Source of the DNA: Acrocarpospora pleiomorpha
GTDB taxonomy: Bacteria > Actinomycetota > Actinomycetes > Streptosporangiales > Streptosporangiaceae
Reading direction: 5' to 3'
Assembly (NCBI RefSeq): GCF_009687885.1
Contig: NZ_BLAF01000067.1
Coordinates: forward strand, 1-59,263
DNA: 59,263 nucleotides
Shown: piece by piece, positions 43,087 through 51,276 of the stretch
Numbering within the stretch: position 1 is the first letter of the stretch
How the letters are laid out: each line of letters opens with the position of its first letter
Made by a program: the position numbers and the translations under genes
Notes under the pieces: generated by a model
What the model saw: the letters and a program-made list of their open reading frames with translations, nothing else
The model's database searches: none
What the model was told of the DNA's origin: nothing

Positions 43087-43132
43087 GAAAGTGGCTTTCC
43101 CCGCCAAATGGCCGGCGAGGAAAGCCACTTTC
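43087..43132 (-). terminator. 14-bp stem after dapE
   Basis: GAAAGTGGCTTTCC (43087-43100) pairs with GGAAAGCCACTTTC (43119-43132), perfect over 14 bp, with an 18-base GC-rich loop. It lies 21 bp beyond the dapE stop and upstream of the LOG copy 2 promoter region. Nothing else seen in 42977-43086. Confidence 0.75.
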
Positions 43133-43152
43133 TCCGTTCTGGGGGTGTTTCC

Positions 43153-44199
43153 TCAGGTCAGCCAGCTGGTCATGACCCGCTCGGCTTCGACAATCCTGGC
43201 AAGTTCGACGTACTCGTCCCGTTTGTGGGCGACTTCCGGATTGCCGGGTCCGTAGTTCACGGCGGGCACGCCGAGCGCGGAGAAACGCGCCACATCCGTC
43301 CATGCCACCTTCGCCTGGGGCGTGCCCCCGACAATGGCCGCGAACGCCGAGGCGATCGGGTTGTCCAGGCCGGGCCGGGCGCCGGGCGCGCTGTCCACGA
43401 TCCGGACCTCGAAGCCGGTGAAAACCTCGGCCAGGAACGCCTGCGCCTCCTCCTCGGTGCGATCCGGGGCGAACCGGTAGTTCACCGTCACCACGCACTC
43501 GTCGGGGATCACGTTCCCCGCGTGGCCACCGTTGATCAGGACCGCGTTCAGGCCCTCGTGGTACCGCAGGCCGTCCACCACGGGCCGGCGGGGTTCGTGG
43601 GCGCGCAACCGGTTCATGATCTCGGCAGCCTCGTGGATCGCGTTGACGCCCAGCCACGAGCGGGCGCTGTGCGCGCGCACCCCGGTGGCGATCACGTCGG
43701 CGCGGACGGTGCCCTGGCAGCCGCCCTCGATCGCGCCGTCGGTGGGCTCCATCAGCACGGCGAAGTCGCCGCGCACCCAGTCGGGGTGATCACGGACCAG
43801 GCGGGCGAGGCCGTTGCGGGCCGCCTCGACCTCCTCGCAGTCGTAGAAGACCAGGGTGAGGTCGCGGTTGGGCTCGGCCAGCAGGGCCAGTTTGAGCTGG
43901 ACGGCCACGCCGCTCTTCATGTCGGTGGCGCCGCAGCCCCACAGGCGGTCGCCCTCGACGCGGCTCGGCACGTTCCCGGCGATGGGGACGGTGTCCAGGT
44001 GCCCGGCCACCACCACCCGCTGGGCCAGGCCGAGGTGGGTGCGGGCCACGATGTTCGCCCCGTCCCGGTCCACGGTGAGGTGGCCGAGCCCGGCCAGCGC
44101 CCGTTCTATGGCGTCGGCGAGCGGTTTCTCCTGACCGCTCTCGGAGGCGATGTCCACCAGTTCGGCGGTGAGCGTCCTGACGTCCTGATCCAATCGCAT
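43153..44199 (-). CDS. dapE: Succinyl-diaminopimelate desuccinylase DapE
   Basis: 348 residues of the M20 metallopeptidase family: His67 (AGHLDTVP), Asp93 (GATDMKSG), Glu122/Glu123 (DCEEVEA), with a dimerisation insert. It releases L,L-diaminopimelate from the succinylated precursor for lysine and peptidoglycan. The ATG at 44199 fits the family start (MRLDQDVRTL). dapC encodes the preceding pathway step 1.5 kb away. Confidence 0.93.
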   Translation of the reverse strand: MRLDQDVRTLTAELVDIASESGQEKPLADAIERALAGLGHLTVDRDGANIVARTHLGLAQRVVVAGHLDTVPIAGNVPSRVEGDRLWGCGATDMKSGVAVQLKLALLAEPNRDLTLVFYDCEEVEAARNGLARLVRDHPDWVRGDFAVLMEPTDGAIEGGCQGTVRADVIATGVRAHSARSWLGVNAIHEAAEIMNRLRAHEPRRPVVDGLRYHEGLNAVLINGGHAGNVIPDECVVTVNYRFAPDRTEEEAQAFLAEVFTGFEVRIVDSAPGARPGLDNPIASAFAAIVGGTPQAKVAWTDVARFSALGVPAVNYGPGNPEVAHKRDEYVELARIVEAERVMTSWLT

Positions 44200-44237
44200 G
44201 GAACACCAGCCTAGGGAACGCGGGTAGGTTCTGGGAC

Positions 44238-45038
44238 GTGACAACGCGCGTCCCCAGAACAGCTCTGATCATCCTGGCCATCGTCGTCGTTCTGGGCGCC
44301 GCCATCTTCTTCGCGGTCTACCGGCTGATCCGCCAGGCAGAGCCGTACGTGCGAGGCGAGAACTGCCGGATCACCACCCCGGACGGCACGATCGAACTCG
44401 ACATCGAGCAGTCCCAGGTGGCCGCGACCATCGCCGCCGTGGCGTCCCGGCGCAAGCTGCCCGAGCGGGCCCTGGAGATCGCCTACATCACCGCCATCCA
44501 GGAGTCCAAGCTCAGCAACATCCCGTACGGCGACCGCGACTCGGTCGGCATCTTCCAGCAGCGCCCCTCCCAGGGCTGGGGCACGGTGGAGCAGCTGATG
44601 GACCCGGTCTACTCGACCAGGAAATTCTTCGCCGCCCTGGAGAAGGTGGACGGCTACCTGGACATGCCGCTGCACGACGCCGCCCAGGAGGTGCAACGTT
44701 CCGCCGACGGCGGCGCGTACGCCGACCACCGGGCCACCGCGATCATCCTGGCCGGGGCGTTCGGCGGCCGGGTCCCGAAGTCGGTGCACTGCTGGTACCC
44801 GCCCGCCGAGAAGCCGGTCAAGACCACCCTCGCCAAGGCCCGCACCGAGCTCACCCGCGCGCTGGGCGCCGCCGCCAAGAAGGACAGCTGGCTGGTCGCG
44901 ACCTGGTACGTCACCCACGCCCAGAAGTACGGCCTCCACCAGATCCGCTACCAGGGCGTGAAATGGGCCGCGGAATCCGGCTACGACGGCTGGCAGGAGG
45001 ACGAATCAGGCAAGGACGCCCCGATGGCGGTCGCCTAA
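44238..45038 (+). CDS. Membrane-anchored lysozyme-like (transglycosylase-like) protein
   Basis: 266 residues: an N-terminal signal anchor (IILAIVVVLGAAIFFAVYRL) and an extracellular helical domain with AYITAIQESKLSNIPYGD, SVGIFQQRPSQGWGT and YADHRATAIILAG. The AxxQESxL...GxFQQRPxxGWG pattern resembles SLT/lysozyme-like folds and is often mislabelled as a heavy-metal transporter. The acidic Glu in IQESKL could be catalytic. GTG start; divergent from dapE; its 3' end overlaps the DUF4178 gene. Confidence 0.82.
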   Translation: MTTRVPRTALIILAIVVVLGAAIFFAVYRLIRQAEPYVRGENCRITTPDGTIELDIEQSQVAATIAAVASRRKLPERALEIAYITAIQESKLSNIPYGDRDSVGIFQQRPSQGWGTVEQLMDPVYSTRKFFAALEKVDGYLDMPLHDAAQEVQRSADGGAYADHRATAIILAGAFGGRVPKSVHCWYPPAEKPVKTTLAKARTELTRALGAAAKKDSWLVATWYVTHAQKYGLHQIRYQGVKWAAESGYDGWQEDESGKDAPMAVA

Positions 45039-45649
45039 CCCAAACGTTCCACTTGGATCGAACCAGGGGTCAGCGGCGAGGCGTACGAGGCCACCCACTG
45101 CCCGCCCTGCACCCGCTGGAACGACAACAACCGCCCGTCATTGGCCCGGTAGTCGGCGAAGTCGAGCAGCCCGCGGTCGGGCAGGCCGGTCATGCCCTCG
45201 GCCCGGAACGCGACAGTGCCGCGCTCGGTCGGGAAGAACTCCACGCCCTCCATGATCAGCATGCTCTTGGCGGGCACCATGCCCTGCGCCGGAACCTGGG
45301 TCCAGAGCAGGACCTCCAGGTGGACGGCCTCCTCCCGCTCGCCGCGCTCCTGGACCGAGAGCCACTGGTAGCGGCGGGTGCCGTCGTCCAGCAGATGCTC
45401 GGTCCACTGCTCGCCGTGCCAGGAAAGATGCAACGCTCCCATGGCTTTGTAGCGCACACCCGCGATATGCACGGTGTCGCCGACCTTGATAGTTCGAGGG
45501 TCGAAGAACGCCGGTCCGTCGTCAGAGCCGAAGTCCAGTCCCCCGTTCGCCGGAACCACCCGCCGGTCCTGGCGGGTGGTGGCGATGAACGCGCCCAGCA
45601 CGACGATAAGCGTCGCGACGCTCAGTCCGAGCACCACCGCTGTCGTCAT
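45035..45649 (-). CDS. DUF4178 domain protein
   Basis: 204 residues. N-terminal membrane helix (VLGLSVATLIVVLGAFIAT) and a DUF4178 beta-rich domain (IKVGDTVHIAGVRYKAMGAL, WLSVQERGEREEAVHLEV). Function unknown; orthologues accompany polyamine or stress genes. It lies 11 bp downstream of the dapC stop on the same strand and is likely in its operon. Confidence 0.86.
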   Translation of the reverse strand: MTTAVVLGLSVATLIVVLGAFIATTRQDRRVVPANGGLDFGSDDGPAFFDPRTIKVGDTVHIAGVRYKAMGALHLSWHGEQWTEHLLDDGTRRYQWLSVQERGEREEAVHLEVLLWTQVPAQGMVPAKSMLIMEGVEFFPTERGTVAFRAEGMTGLPDRGLLDFADYRANDGRLLSFQRVQGGQWVASYASPLTPGSIQVERLG

Positions 45650-45660
45650 GGCGCGCGATC

Positions 45661-46740
45661 CTACTGGAGCCGACGCACAACCGCATTTATCCGTTCATCT
45701 GTGGCCGTAATCGCGATGCGAATGTGTTGCTTGCCGGCCACTCCGTAGAAATCTCCCGGAGCCACCAGGATCCCGGACTCCGACAGCCGCCGCACCTGCT
45801 CCCAGCAGCCGGAACCGTCGCTCGCCCACAGGTAGAGACCGGCGGTGGAATACTCGATCCGCCACCCCGCCGATACCAATGCGGTCCTGAGCGCGCTTCG
45901 GCGCGCCGCGTATCTGGCCCGCTGTTCCTCGGCGTGCGCGTCGTCATCGAGGGCGACGGTCATGGCGGCCTGGACCGGTCCCGGCATGATCATCCCGGCG
46001 TGCTTGCGGACTTCCAGCAGACGCGCGACGAGATCAGGATCACCAGTGACAAAACCGGCGCGATACCCCGCCAGATTGGACCGTTTCGACAGCGAATGCA
46101 CCGCCAGCAGGCCCTCGTGGGAGCCGCCGCAGACGTCCGGGTGCAGGATCGAGACCGGCTGTTCCTCCCAGCCGAGGCCGATGTAGCACTCGTCGGAGGC
46201 GACGATCGCGCCGCGCTCGCGGGCCCAGGCCACCACCTTGGCCAGGTGCCCGGCCGGGAGCACCCGCCCGGTCGGGTTGGACGGCGAGTTCACCCAGACC
46301 AGCGGCACCCGCTCCGGCCCGAGCGCGACCAGCCCGTCGGTCGCGAACGGCTCCGCCCCCGCCAGCCGCGCGCCCACGTCGTAGGTCGGGTAGGCGAGCT
46401 CGGGGAAGATCACCCGGTCGCCCGCGCGGACGTCGAGCAGGGTGGGCAGCCAGGCGACGAGTTCCTTGGTGCCGATGACGGGGAGCACCGCCTCCGGGTC
46501 GACCGTGACCCCGTGCTGCCGGGCCAGCCAGCCCGCCGCCGCGGCGCGCAGGGCGGGTGTGCCGTGCGTCTGGGGGTAGCCGGGGCTGTCGGAGGCGGCG
46601 GCGAGCGCGTGCCGTACCACATCGGGCACGGAATCCACCGGCGTGCCGATCGACAGGTCGGCGATACCGTCCGGGTGGGCCTGGGCCACCTCCTTGTACG
46701 GCGTGAGCCGATCCCACGGAAAATCAGGCAGTTTGATCAC
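45661..46740 (-). CDS. dapC: Succinyldiaminopimelate aminotransferase DapC
   Basis: 359 residues, class I/II PLP aminotransferase. PLP lysine K219 in SLSKRSNLAGYR, SPSNPTGRV and SDECYIGLGW. Amino-transfer to N-succinyl-L-2-amino-6-oxopimelate in the lysine pathway. The GTG start has GGGGAG upstream. The fdxA-dapC order equals M. tuberculosis Rv1177-Rv1178. Confidence 0.93.
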   Translation of the reverse strand: MIKLPDFPWDRLTPYKEVAQAHPDGIADLSIGTPVDSVPDVVRHALAAASDSPGYPQTHGTPALRAAAAGWLARQHGVTVDPEAVLPVIGTKELVAWLPTLLDVRAGDRVIFPELAYPTYDVGARLAGAEPFATDGLVALGPERVPLVWVNSPSNPTGRVLPAGHLAKVVAWARERGAIVASDECYIGLGWEEQPVSILHPDVCGGSHEGLLAVHSLSKRSNLAGYRAGFVTGDPDLVARLLEVRKHAGMIMPGPVQAAMTVALDDDAHAEEQRARYAARRSALRTALVSAGWRIEYSTAGLYLWASDGSGCWEQVRRLSESGILVAPGDFYGVAGKQHIRIAITATDERINAVVRRLQ

Positions 46741-46768
46741 GAAACTCCCCCCAAACGGGCATGCGGAA

Positions 46769-46795
46769 GCCGCCCACCAAGTATCAGCGGGCGGC
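46769..46795 (-). terminator. Hairpin between fdxA and dapC
   Basis: GCCGCCC (46769-46775) pairs with GGGCGGC (46789-46795) around a 13-base loop in the 77-bp gap. It may partially terminate the fdxA transcript or attenuate dapC. Confidence 0.5.
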
Positions 46796-46817
46796 CGAAG
46801 CGATATTCAAACTTAGC

Positions 46818-47144
46818 TCAGTGATCCTCAGCCTGCGGGGGCAGCACGGCGACGACCTCGTGGTCTCTTTCGATCTTGCCGACCTTGGAGGCGCCGCCCG
46901 GCGACCCCAGCTCCTCGAAGAAGTCCACGTTGGCGCGGTAGAAGTCCTTCCACTGCTCGGGCAGGTCGTCCTCGTAGAAGATGGCCTCCACCGGGCAGAC
47001 CGGCTCGCACGCGCCGCAGTCGACACACTCGTCGGGGTGGATATAGAGCATGCGGTTGCCCTCGTAGATGCAGTCCACGGGGCATTCCTCGATGCACGCC
47101 TTGTCCAGGACATCCACGCAAGGCTGCGCGATGACGTAGGTCAC
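46818..47144 (-). CDS. fdxA: 7Fe ferredoxin FdxA
   Basis: 108 residues. Cysteines in PCVDVLDKACIEECPVDCIY and ECVDCGACEPVCPVEAI match the 3Fe-4S plus 4Fe-4S ferredoxins of actinobacteria. The C-terminal extension FYEDDLPEQWKDFYRANVDF is typical. Carries electrons for oxidoreductases. The GTG start has AAGGAG upstream. Confidence 0.95.
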   Translation of the reverse strand: MTYVIAQPCVDVLDKACIEECPVDCIYEGNRMLYIHPDECVDCGACEPVCPVEAIFYEDDLPEQWKDFYRANVDFFEELGSPGGASKVGKIERDHEVVAVLPPQAEDH

Positions 47145-47242
47145 CTCAGGCTCCTTCTCTCCAGCACGACATGGGCCGCGGGTTGCTAACGCCTAGTATT
47201 GCGTTGCCTGCCAGGTGGCTGAAACAGGAGGGGGTCAAACCT

Positions 47243-47449
47243 GTGTCCTTTCGCCTCACGGTGAGCATTTCCGCGGAAGACGTGGGCCGCAAGGTGACCG
47301 TGCGCCGCCAGGTTCCGGAGGGATTTCGCGACGTCGTCGGCATCCTGGAGGCCTGGTCAGACGGCACGCTGGCGGTCCGCAAACGGGACGGCACGCTGGT
47401 GGAGTTTCCCGAGAACACCATGGTGGCGGCAAAGGTCGTCCCCAGCTGA
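47243..47449 (+). CDS. Stand-alone SH3-like domain (Rv0428c N-terminal type)
   Basis: 68 residues: SFRLTVSISAEDVGRKVTVR and RDVVGILEAWSDGTLAVRKR. This resembles the small N-terminal SH3-like domain that usually precedes a GNAT acetyltransferase in actinobacteria, but no GNAT domain follows. The GTG at 47243 has GGAGGGGG upstream. It may be a fission product or a free adaptor. Confidence 0.65.
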   Translation: MSFRLTVSISAEDVGRKVTVRRQVPEGFRDVVGILEAWSDGTLAVRKRDGTLVEFPENTMVAAKVVPS

Positions 47450-47497
47450 CGGCGTGCCTCCTCGACCAGCCGGAAAATCACGCCAAGTATTCGAATC

Positions 47498-48562
47498 GTG
47501 ACCACACGTGCTCTAGGTCTGGTAGCCCTGCTCGCGGTGGCCGCGGCCGCCTGCTCCGCCCCGGCTACGGACAACAAGAACCTGCCGCCGGTGAACCCCA
47601 AGGCCGCCAGCCTGCAGTCGGGCTTCACCACCATGGACCGGCTGATCGAGGCGGCGCAGAAGGAGGGCGAGCTCGTCCTCGTCGGGGTGCCCAGGGACTG
47701 GGTGAACTACGGCGAGATCATCGACGAGTTCGCGGACAAATACGGCGTGAAGGTGACCGCCCTCAAGCCCGAGGCCACCAGCGCCCAGCAGCTGGCCGCC
47801 CCCGAGAACCCCGACGTGTACGACCTGAGCCTGGACGTGGCCGTCGCCAACGCGACCAGGTTCGCGCCCTACCGGGTACTCGGCTGGCAGGACATCGCCG
47901 ACGACCTCAAGGACACCGCCGGCGCCTGGTCCGCGGGCTACGGCGGCTACATGTCGATCGGCTACGACCCCGCCAAGATGGCCGCCCCGGCCTCGTTCGC
48001 CGCCCTGCTGAAGCCGGGCACCACGGTGGCCCTGCCCGGCGACCCGATCCGCACCGCCTCCGGGTTCGGCGGCGTGATGGCCACCTCGCTGGCGGGCGGC
48101 AAGCCGGACGCCGCGCGCGGCCTGAAGTTCTTCGCCGACCTGAAGAAGGCGGGCGTGCTGGCCACCCCCGACCGGGCGGCCGCGCTGCTCGACTGGGACT
48201 ACCTCAACATGGCCAGGGCCGCCGCCGCGGCCGAGCAGGACAAGCCCGAGCTGCGGGTGACGATCCCGAAGAACACCGTGCTCGCCTCGCACTACGTGCA
48301 GGCCGTCAACGCCAACGCCAAGCATCCGGCCGCCGCCCGGCTGTGGCAGGAGTTCCTGTTCTCCAACGAGGGCCAGAACCTGTTCCTGCGCGGCTACGCC
48401 AGGCCGGTCCGGCTGGAGGCCATGGAGATGCGCGGCGGGCTCGACGAGGAAGCGGCCGCCAAGCTGCCCAAAGTGTACGGAACCCCAGTGACCCTCACGA
48501 TTCCCCAGCAGGACGCCGCGAAGACCTACCTTCAGCAACATTGGCCCCAGCAGATAGGCTGA
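47498..48562 (+). CDS. Extracellular solute-binding lipoprotein (orphan)
   Basis: 354 residues. Lipobox near LLAVAAAAC (the cysteine follows AAA), then a type 2 periplasmic-binding fold (AAQKEGELVLVGVPRDW, IIDEFADKYGVKVTAL, FLFSNEGQNLFLRGYARPVR). Such proteins bind iron(III), thiamine, polyamines or sugars for an ABC importer. No permease or ATPase is adjacent, so the partner is elsewhere or absent. Confidence 0.85.
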   Translation: MTTRALGLVALLAVAAAACSAPATDNKNLPPVNPKAASLQSGFTTMDRLIEAAQKEGELVLVGVPRDWVNYGEIIDEFADKYGVKVTALKPEATSAQQLAAPENPDVYDLSLDVAVANATRFAPYRVLGWQDIADDLKDTAGAWSAGYGGYMSIGYDPAKMAAPASFAALLKPGTTVALPGDPIRTASGFGGVMATSLAGGKPDAARGLKFFADLKKAGVLATPDRAAALLDWDYLNMARAAAAAEQDKPELRVTIPKNTVLASHYVQAVNANAKHPAAARLWQEFLFSNEGQNLFLRGYARPVRLEAMEMRGGLDEEAAAKLPKVYGTPVTLTIPQQDAAKTYLQQHWPQQIG

Positions 48563-48570
48563 CCACCACC

Positions 48571-48612
48571 CATTCCACGAATGGCCTTACAGTAGGCCTA
48601 TACCGTGGAATG
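48571..48612. promoter_or_regulatory. Inverted repeat ahead of the methyltransferase
   Basis: CATTCCAC (48571-48578) and GTGGAATG (48605-48612) are perfect reverse complements, with a GGCC pair inside. It may be the terminator of the lipoprotein gene or an operator for the methyltransferase whose TTG start lies 10 bp on. Confidence 0.5.
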
Positions 48613-48622
48613 AGAGCCGATC

Positions 48623-49399
48623 TTGCGATATGACACCCCTAGTCTCATCCGGTGGAACGCTCGCGCCTACGACAGCTCCTTCGGCTATGTCTCGGCGCAG
48701 GGCGCTCCGCTGGTGGACCTGCTGGATCCGCAGCCGGGCGAGCGCGTGCTCGACCTGGGCTGCGGCACCGGCGTGCTGACCGCCGAGATCGCTTCGCGCG
48801 GCGCCAGGGTGCTCGGCATCGACGGCTCGCACTCGATGATCGAGACCGCCATCGCCCAGTTCCCCGGCCTGGACTTCACAGTCGGGGACGGGCACGACTT
48901 CACCGTCGCCGAGCCGTACGACGCGGTCTTCTCCAACGCGGCGCTGCACTGGCTGAGCCGCGATCCGGACGCGGTGATCGAGTGTGTCCGGATGGCGCTG
49001 CAGCCGGGCGGCCGGTTCGTGGGCGAGCTCGGCGGCGCGGGCAACTGCGCCGCGCTCATCGCCGCGATGCTCACCGCCTGGCGGGAACACGGCCTGCGCG
49101 ACCCGCACCTGCCGTGGTATTTCCCCAGCCCTGCCGAGTACGCCGTGCGCTTGGAGCGTGCCGGTTTCACGCTTCGCCTGGTGGAGAACTTCGACCGGCC
49201 GACCCCGCTGGACGACTGCCCCAACGGCGCCGCTGACTGGGTCCGCATGTTCGCCCCCTCGCTGCTGGAGGGCGTGCCGGTGGGCACGATGGAATCCCTG
49301 CTCCGGCGGGTGAACGAGCTGGCCGCCCCCGCCCTGCGCCGGGAGTCCGGCTGGATGGCCGACTACGTGCGCCTGCGTTTCGCTGCCGTTCGGCAGTAG
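48623..49399 (+). CDS. Class I SAM-dependent methyltransferase
   Basis: 258 residues: VLDLGCGTGVLTAEIASRGA (SAM loop) and DAVFSNAALHWLSRDPDAV, close in style to trans-aconitate and MalP-like methyltransferases. The TTG start is the only reasonable one; an in-frame stop lies 12 bases upstream and GAGAG sits at ribosome-site distance. Substrate unknown. Confidence 0.88.
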   Translation: MRYDTPSLIRWNARAYDSSFGYVSAQGAPLVDLLDPQPGERVLDLGCGTGVLTAEIASRGARVLGIDGSHSMIETAIAQFPGLDFTVGDGHDFTVAEPYDAVFSNAALHWLSRDPDAVIECVRMALQPGGRFVGELGGAGNCAALIAAMLTAWREHGLRDPHLPWYFPSPAEYAVRLERAGFTLRLVENFDRPTPLDDCPNGAADWVRMFAPSLLEGVPVGTMESLLRRVNELAAPALRRESGWMADYVRLRFAAVRQ

Positions 49400-49465
49400 A
49401 CGCCAATAGCTAAGCGCCAATATCAAGGTCGTCACCGAGAAACTCCCGCCAACGCGGGGGATTTG

Positions 49466-49481
49466 CCAGACTATGGTCTGG
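49466..49481. promoter_or_regulatory. Palindromic operator candidate of the three-gene cassette
   Basis: CCAGAC and GTCTGG form 6-bp arms around TATG, ending 25 bp before the cassette start codon. A second palindrome ACGTACGT follows at 49486-49493, and a direct repeat CGCCAATA occurs at 49401-49408 and 49415-49422. All three lie in the promoter gap 49400-49506 and could serve autoregulation by the helix-turn-helix protein. Confidence 0.45.
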
Positions 49482-49506
49482 TCTTACGTACGTGATGGGG
49501 ATGGCG

Positions 49507-51270
49507 ATGAACTTCTGCCTGAGTGACCTTGTGCCACCGCTGCGCTGGAGTGATGCCGCCACCATCCCCACCCCGCCGGAATTACCCGCGGCCTGGTGGC
49601 GGAGCCTGCCCATGAGCCGGGTGCTGGCCACCGTCGGGCCCGGCAACATCGCCGAGCTGCTGACCGATCTGACGCTGAGCCAGTGGCGGGCCGCGGCGAT
49701 CGGCGACATCCTGCCCGCTCTGCACGTGCTCCACCCCGACGACGCCGACGACCCGCAGGTGGCGATCGCGCTGGACCGGGCCGGATCCTGGACCGGGCTG
49801 CTGGCGCTGACCGGCAGGGAGCTGGCCGACCAGCCGTTCGTGAAGGTGCGGCCGGTGCTGATCGCCCTGTTCGGCGCGGTGTTCGCCCGGCTCGGGCAGA
49901 CCCAGGGCGTGCGGCCCGCGCTGCCGGTGCGGCCCGCCCTGGTGGCGGACGACGTGGCCGTGGATGTGGCCGTGGTGCTGCCGCCCGCCGCCGGGGATCT
50001 GTCCGCGCTGCTGGACGGGGTGTTCGCGGCGCTGGACGACCAGACCTGGATGGTGGCGCAGAACAGGGTCTTCACCGACACGCCGACGGCCGTGGCGGAG
50101 CTGGGGCGGCTGCTGGCCGTGCCGGCCGGGCTGATCGAGGCGATGGAGAAGGCGCTGCGGGCCCGGCTGGAGGAGTGGCTGGAGTCGGCCGAGTCGGCGC
50201 CGTTCCGGGCCCACCTGGAGCGGGTCGCCGAGGTGCTGGGGGTGGCCGCGCCGAAGACGCGGCTCATCAACGCGGCCGACTGGCACGAGGAGGAGCTGCG
50301 CTCGCTGGACGTGCTGGCCTGGCAGTTCGTGCTGGCCTCGCTGCCGGGTTACCAGGTGTCCGGCGAGTGGCTGGTGGCCGGGGACATGGCCGAGCTGCAG
50401 GAGAAGACCCGCAAGCTGATCGTGAACTCCGACCGGCCGCCGACCGTGAACCGGGCCCGCGAGCTGGTCTCCAGCCTGGGGATCCGGCCCGAGGTGGCCA
50501 AGGAGTGGCTGGAGAACGTGCCCCAGCTGCGCATCCAGAGCGGCAGCAACGGCGCGCCCAAACCCCGACCCCGGCCGCGCCCCAAGCCCGCTCCCCCGCC
50601 GAAACCGGCGATCGAGGCCGAGCCGGAAGCGCCGCAACCGGAGCCGGAGCCCAAACCGGAACCCAAACCGGAACCCAAACCGGAACCCAAACCGGTGCCG
50701 AAGCCCGTCCCCAAGCCGAAGCCACCGCCGCGGACCGACCCGAAGCCCAAGGCCGAGCCAGGGCTGAAGGACGTGGCGCACACCGTGCGCTGCTTCCGCC
50801 AGCCCGACGGGCGGTGGTGGCTGCGGGTGGACGTGACCGCCGACCACCTGGCGGGCGCGGAGATCCCGCTGCCCAGCGGCTTCGCCTCCTATCTGGGGCT
50901 CACCCCCGGCGAGAGCAGGACCGTGCGGAGCGCGGCCGGGGACGTGGAACTGACCTGGGACGGCCGCCCGGCGGTGGGCTCGCTCCAGCGCATCCTGACC
51001 GAGGTCGCCGCCAAGGAGGGCGGCCACATCTTCCTGACCCTCTCCGAGGAGGGCATGCTCCGGGTCAGGCACCTGCCCTCGGCCACCGGCGGTGACACCA
51101 CCGCGCGAGCGCTGCGCCTGGTCGGCTACACCGCCCCCGGCGGCACCCCCGACCAGGCCACCAGAGTGATCGCCACCCGGATCGGCCTGACCGGACCGGT
51201 CGGCACCGTGGAACTCCTGGCCCGACTCCGAGAACGCGGGGACCGCGATCTGCTGTCCCTGCTCGGGTAG
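49507..51270 (+). CDS. Sigma-70 region-4-like regulator homologue with degenerate HTH
   Basis: 587 residues; full-length homologue of the product of 53380-55206. The N-terminal domain (MNFCLSDLVPPLRW, AAWWRSLP, GDILPALH) and C-terminal domain (RCFRQPDGRWWLRVDV, GYTAPGG, LLARLRERGDRDLLSLLG) align well. At the position where the partner has a region-4 helix-turn-helix (about 180-225) this copy has NRVFTDTPTAVAELGRLLAV, with the RERIRQIE signature lost. The partner's second half with winged-helix-like segments is replaced by a Pro/Lys/Glu linker (about 350-415). The ATG at 49507 is chosen by alignment; a GTG and two ATGs lie just upstream. The helicase starts 6 bp after its stop. Confidence 0.8.
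   Translation: MNFCLSDLVPPLRWSDAATIPTPPELPAAWWRSLPMSRVLATVGPGNIAELLTDLTLSQWRAAAIGDILPALHVLHPDDADDPQVAIALDRAGSWTGLLALTGRELADQPFVKVRPVLIALFGAVFARLGQTQGVRPALPVRPALVADDVAVDVAVVLPPAAGDLSALLDGVFAALDDQTWMVAQNRVFTDTPTAVAELGRLLAVPAGLIEAMEKALRARLEEWLESAESAPFRAHLERVAEVLGVAAPKTRLINAADWHEEELRSLDVLAWQFVLASLPGYQVSGEWLVAGDMAELQEKTRKLIVNSDRPPTVNRARELVSSLGIRPEVAKEWLENVPQLRIQSGSNGAPKPRPRPRPKPAPPPKPAIEAEPEAPQPEPEPKPEPKPEPKPEPKPVPKPVPKPKPPPRTDPKPKAEPGLKDVAHTVRCFRQPDGRWWLRVDVTADHLAGAEIPLPSGFASYLGLTPGESRTVRSAAGDVELTWDGRPAVGSLQRILTEVAAKEGGHIFLTLSEEGMLRVRHLPSATGGDTTARALRLVGYTAPGGTPDQATRVIATRIGLTGPVGTVELLARLRERGDRDLLSLLG
50650..50697. repeat. 12-bp tandem repeat, four units, coding a PKPE linker
   Basis: CCCAAACCGGAA repeats four times in frame (the last unit ends GGTG), producing a PKPEPKPE linker in the first regulator homologue. 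Repeat number could vary between strains by slippage. Confidence 0.85.
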
Positions 51271-51276
51271 CCGCCC

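Noticed and set aside
43658..44198. Open frames opposite dapE
   Set aside because: Typical antisense shadows with His/Gly/Asp-rich low-complexity content.
44238..45038. Heavy-metal transporter (a label often given to such proteins)
   Set aside because: It has a single signal anchor and a lysozyme-like extracellular domain, not a transporter topology.
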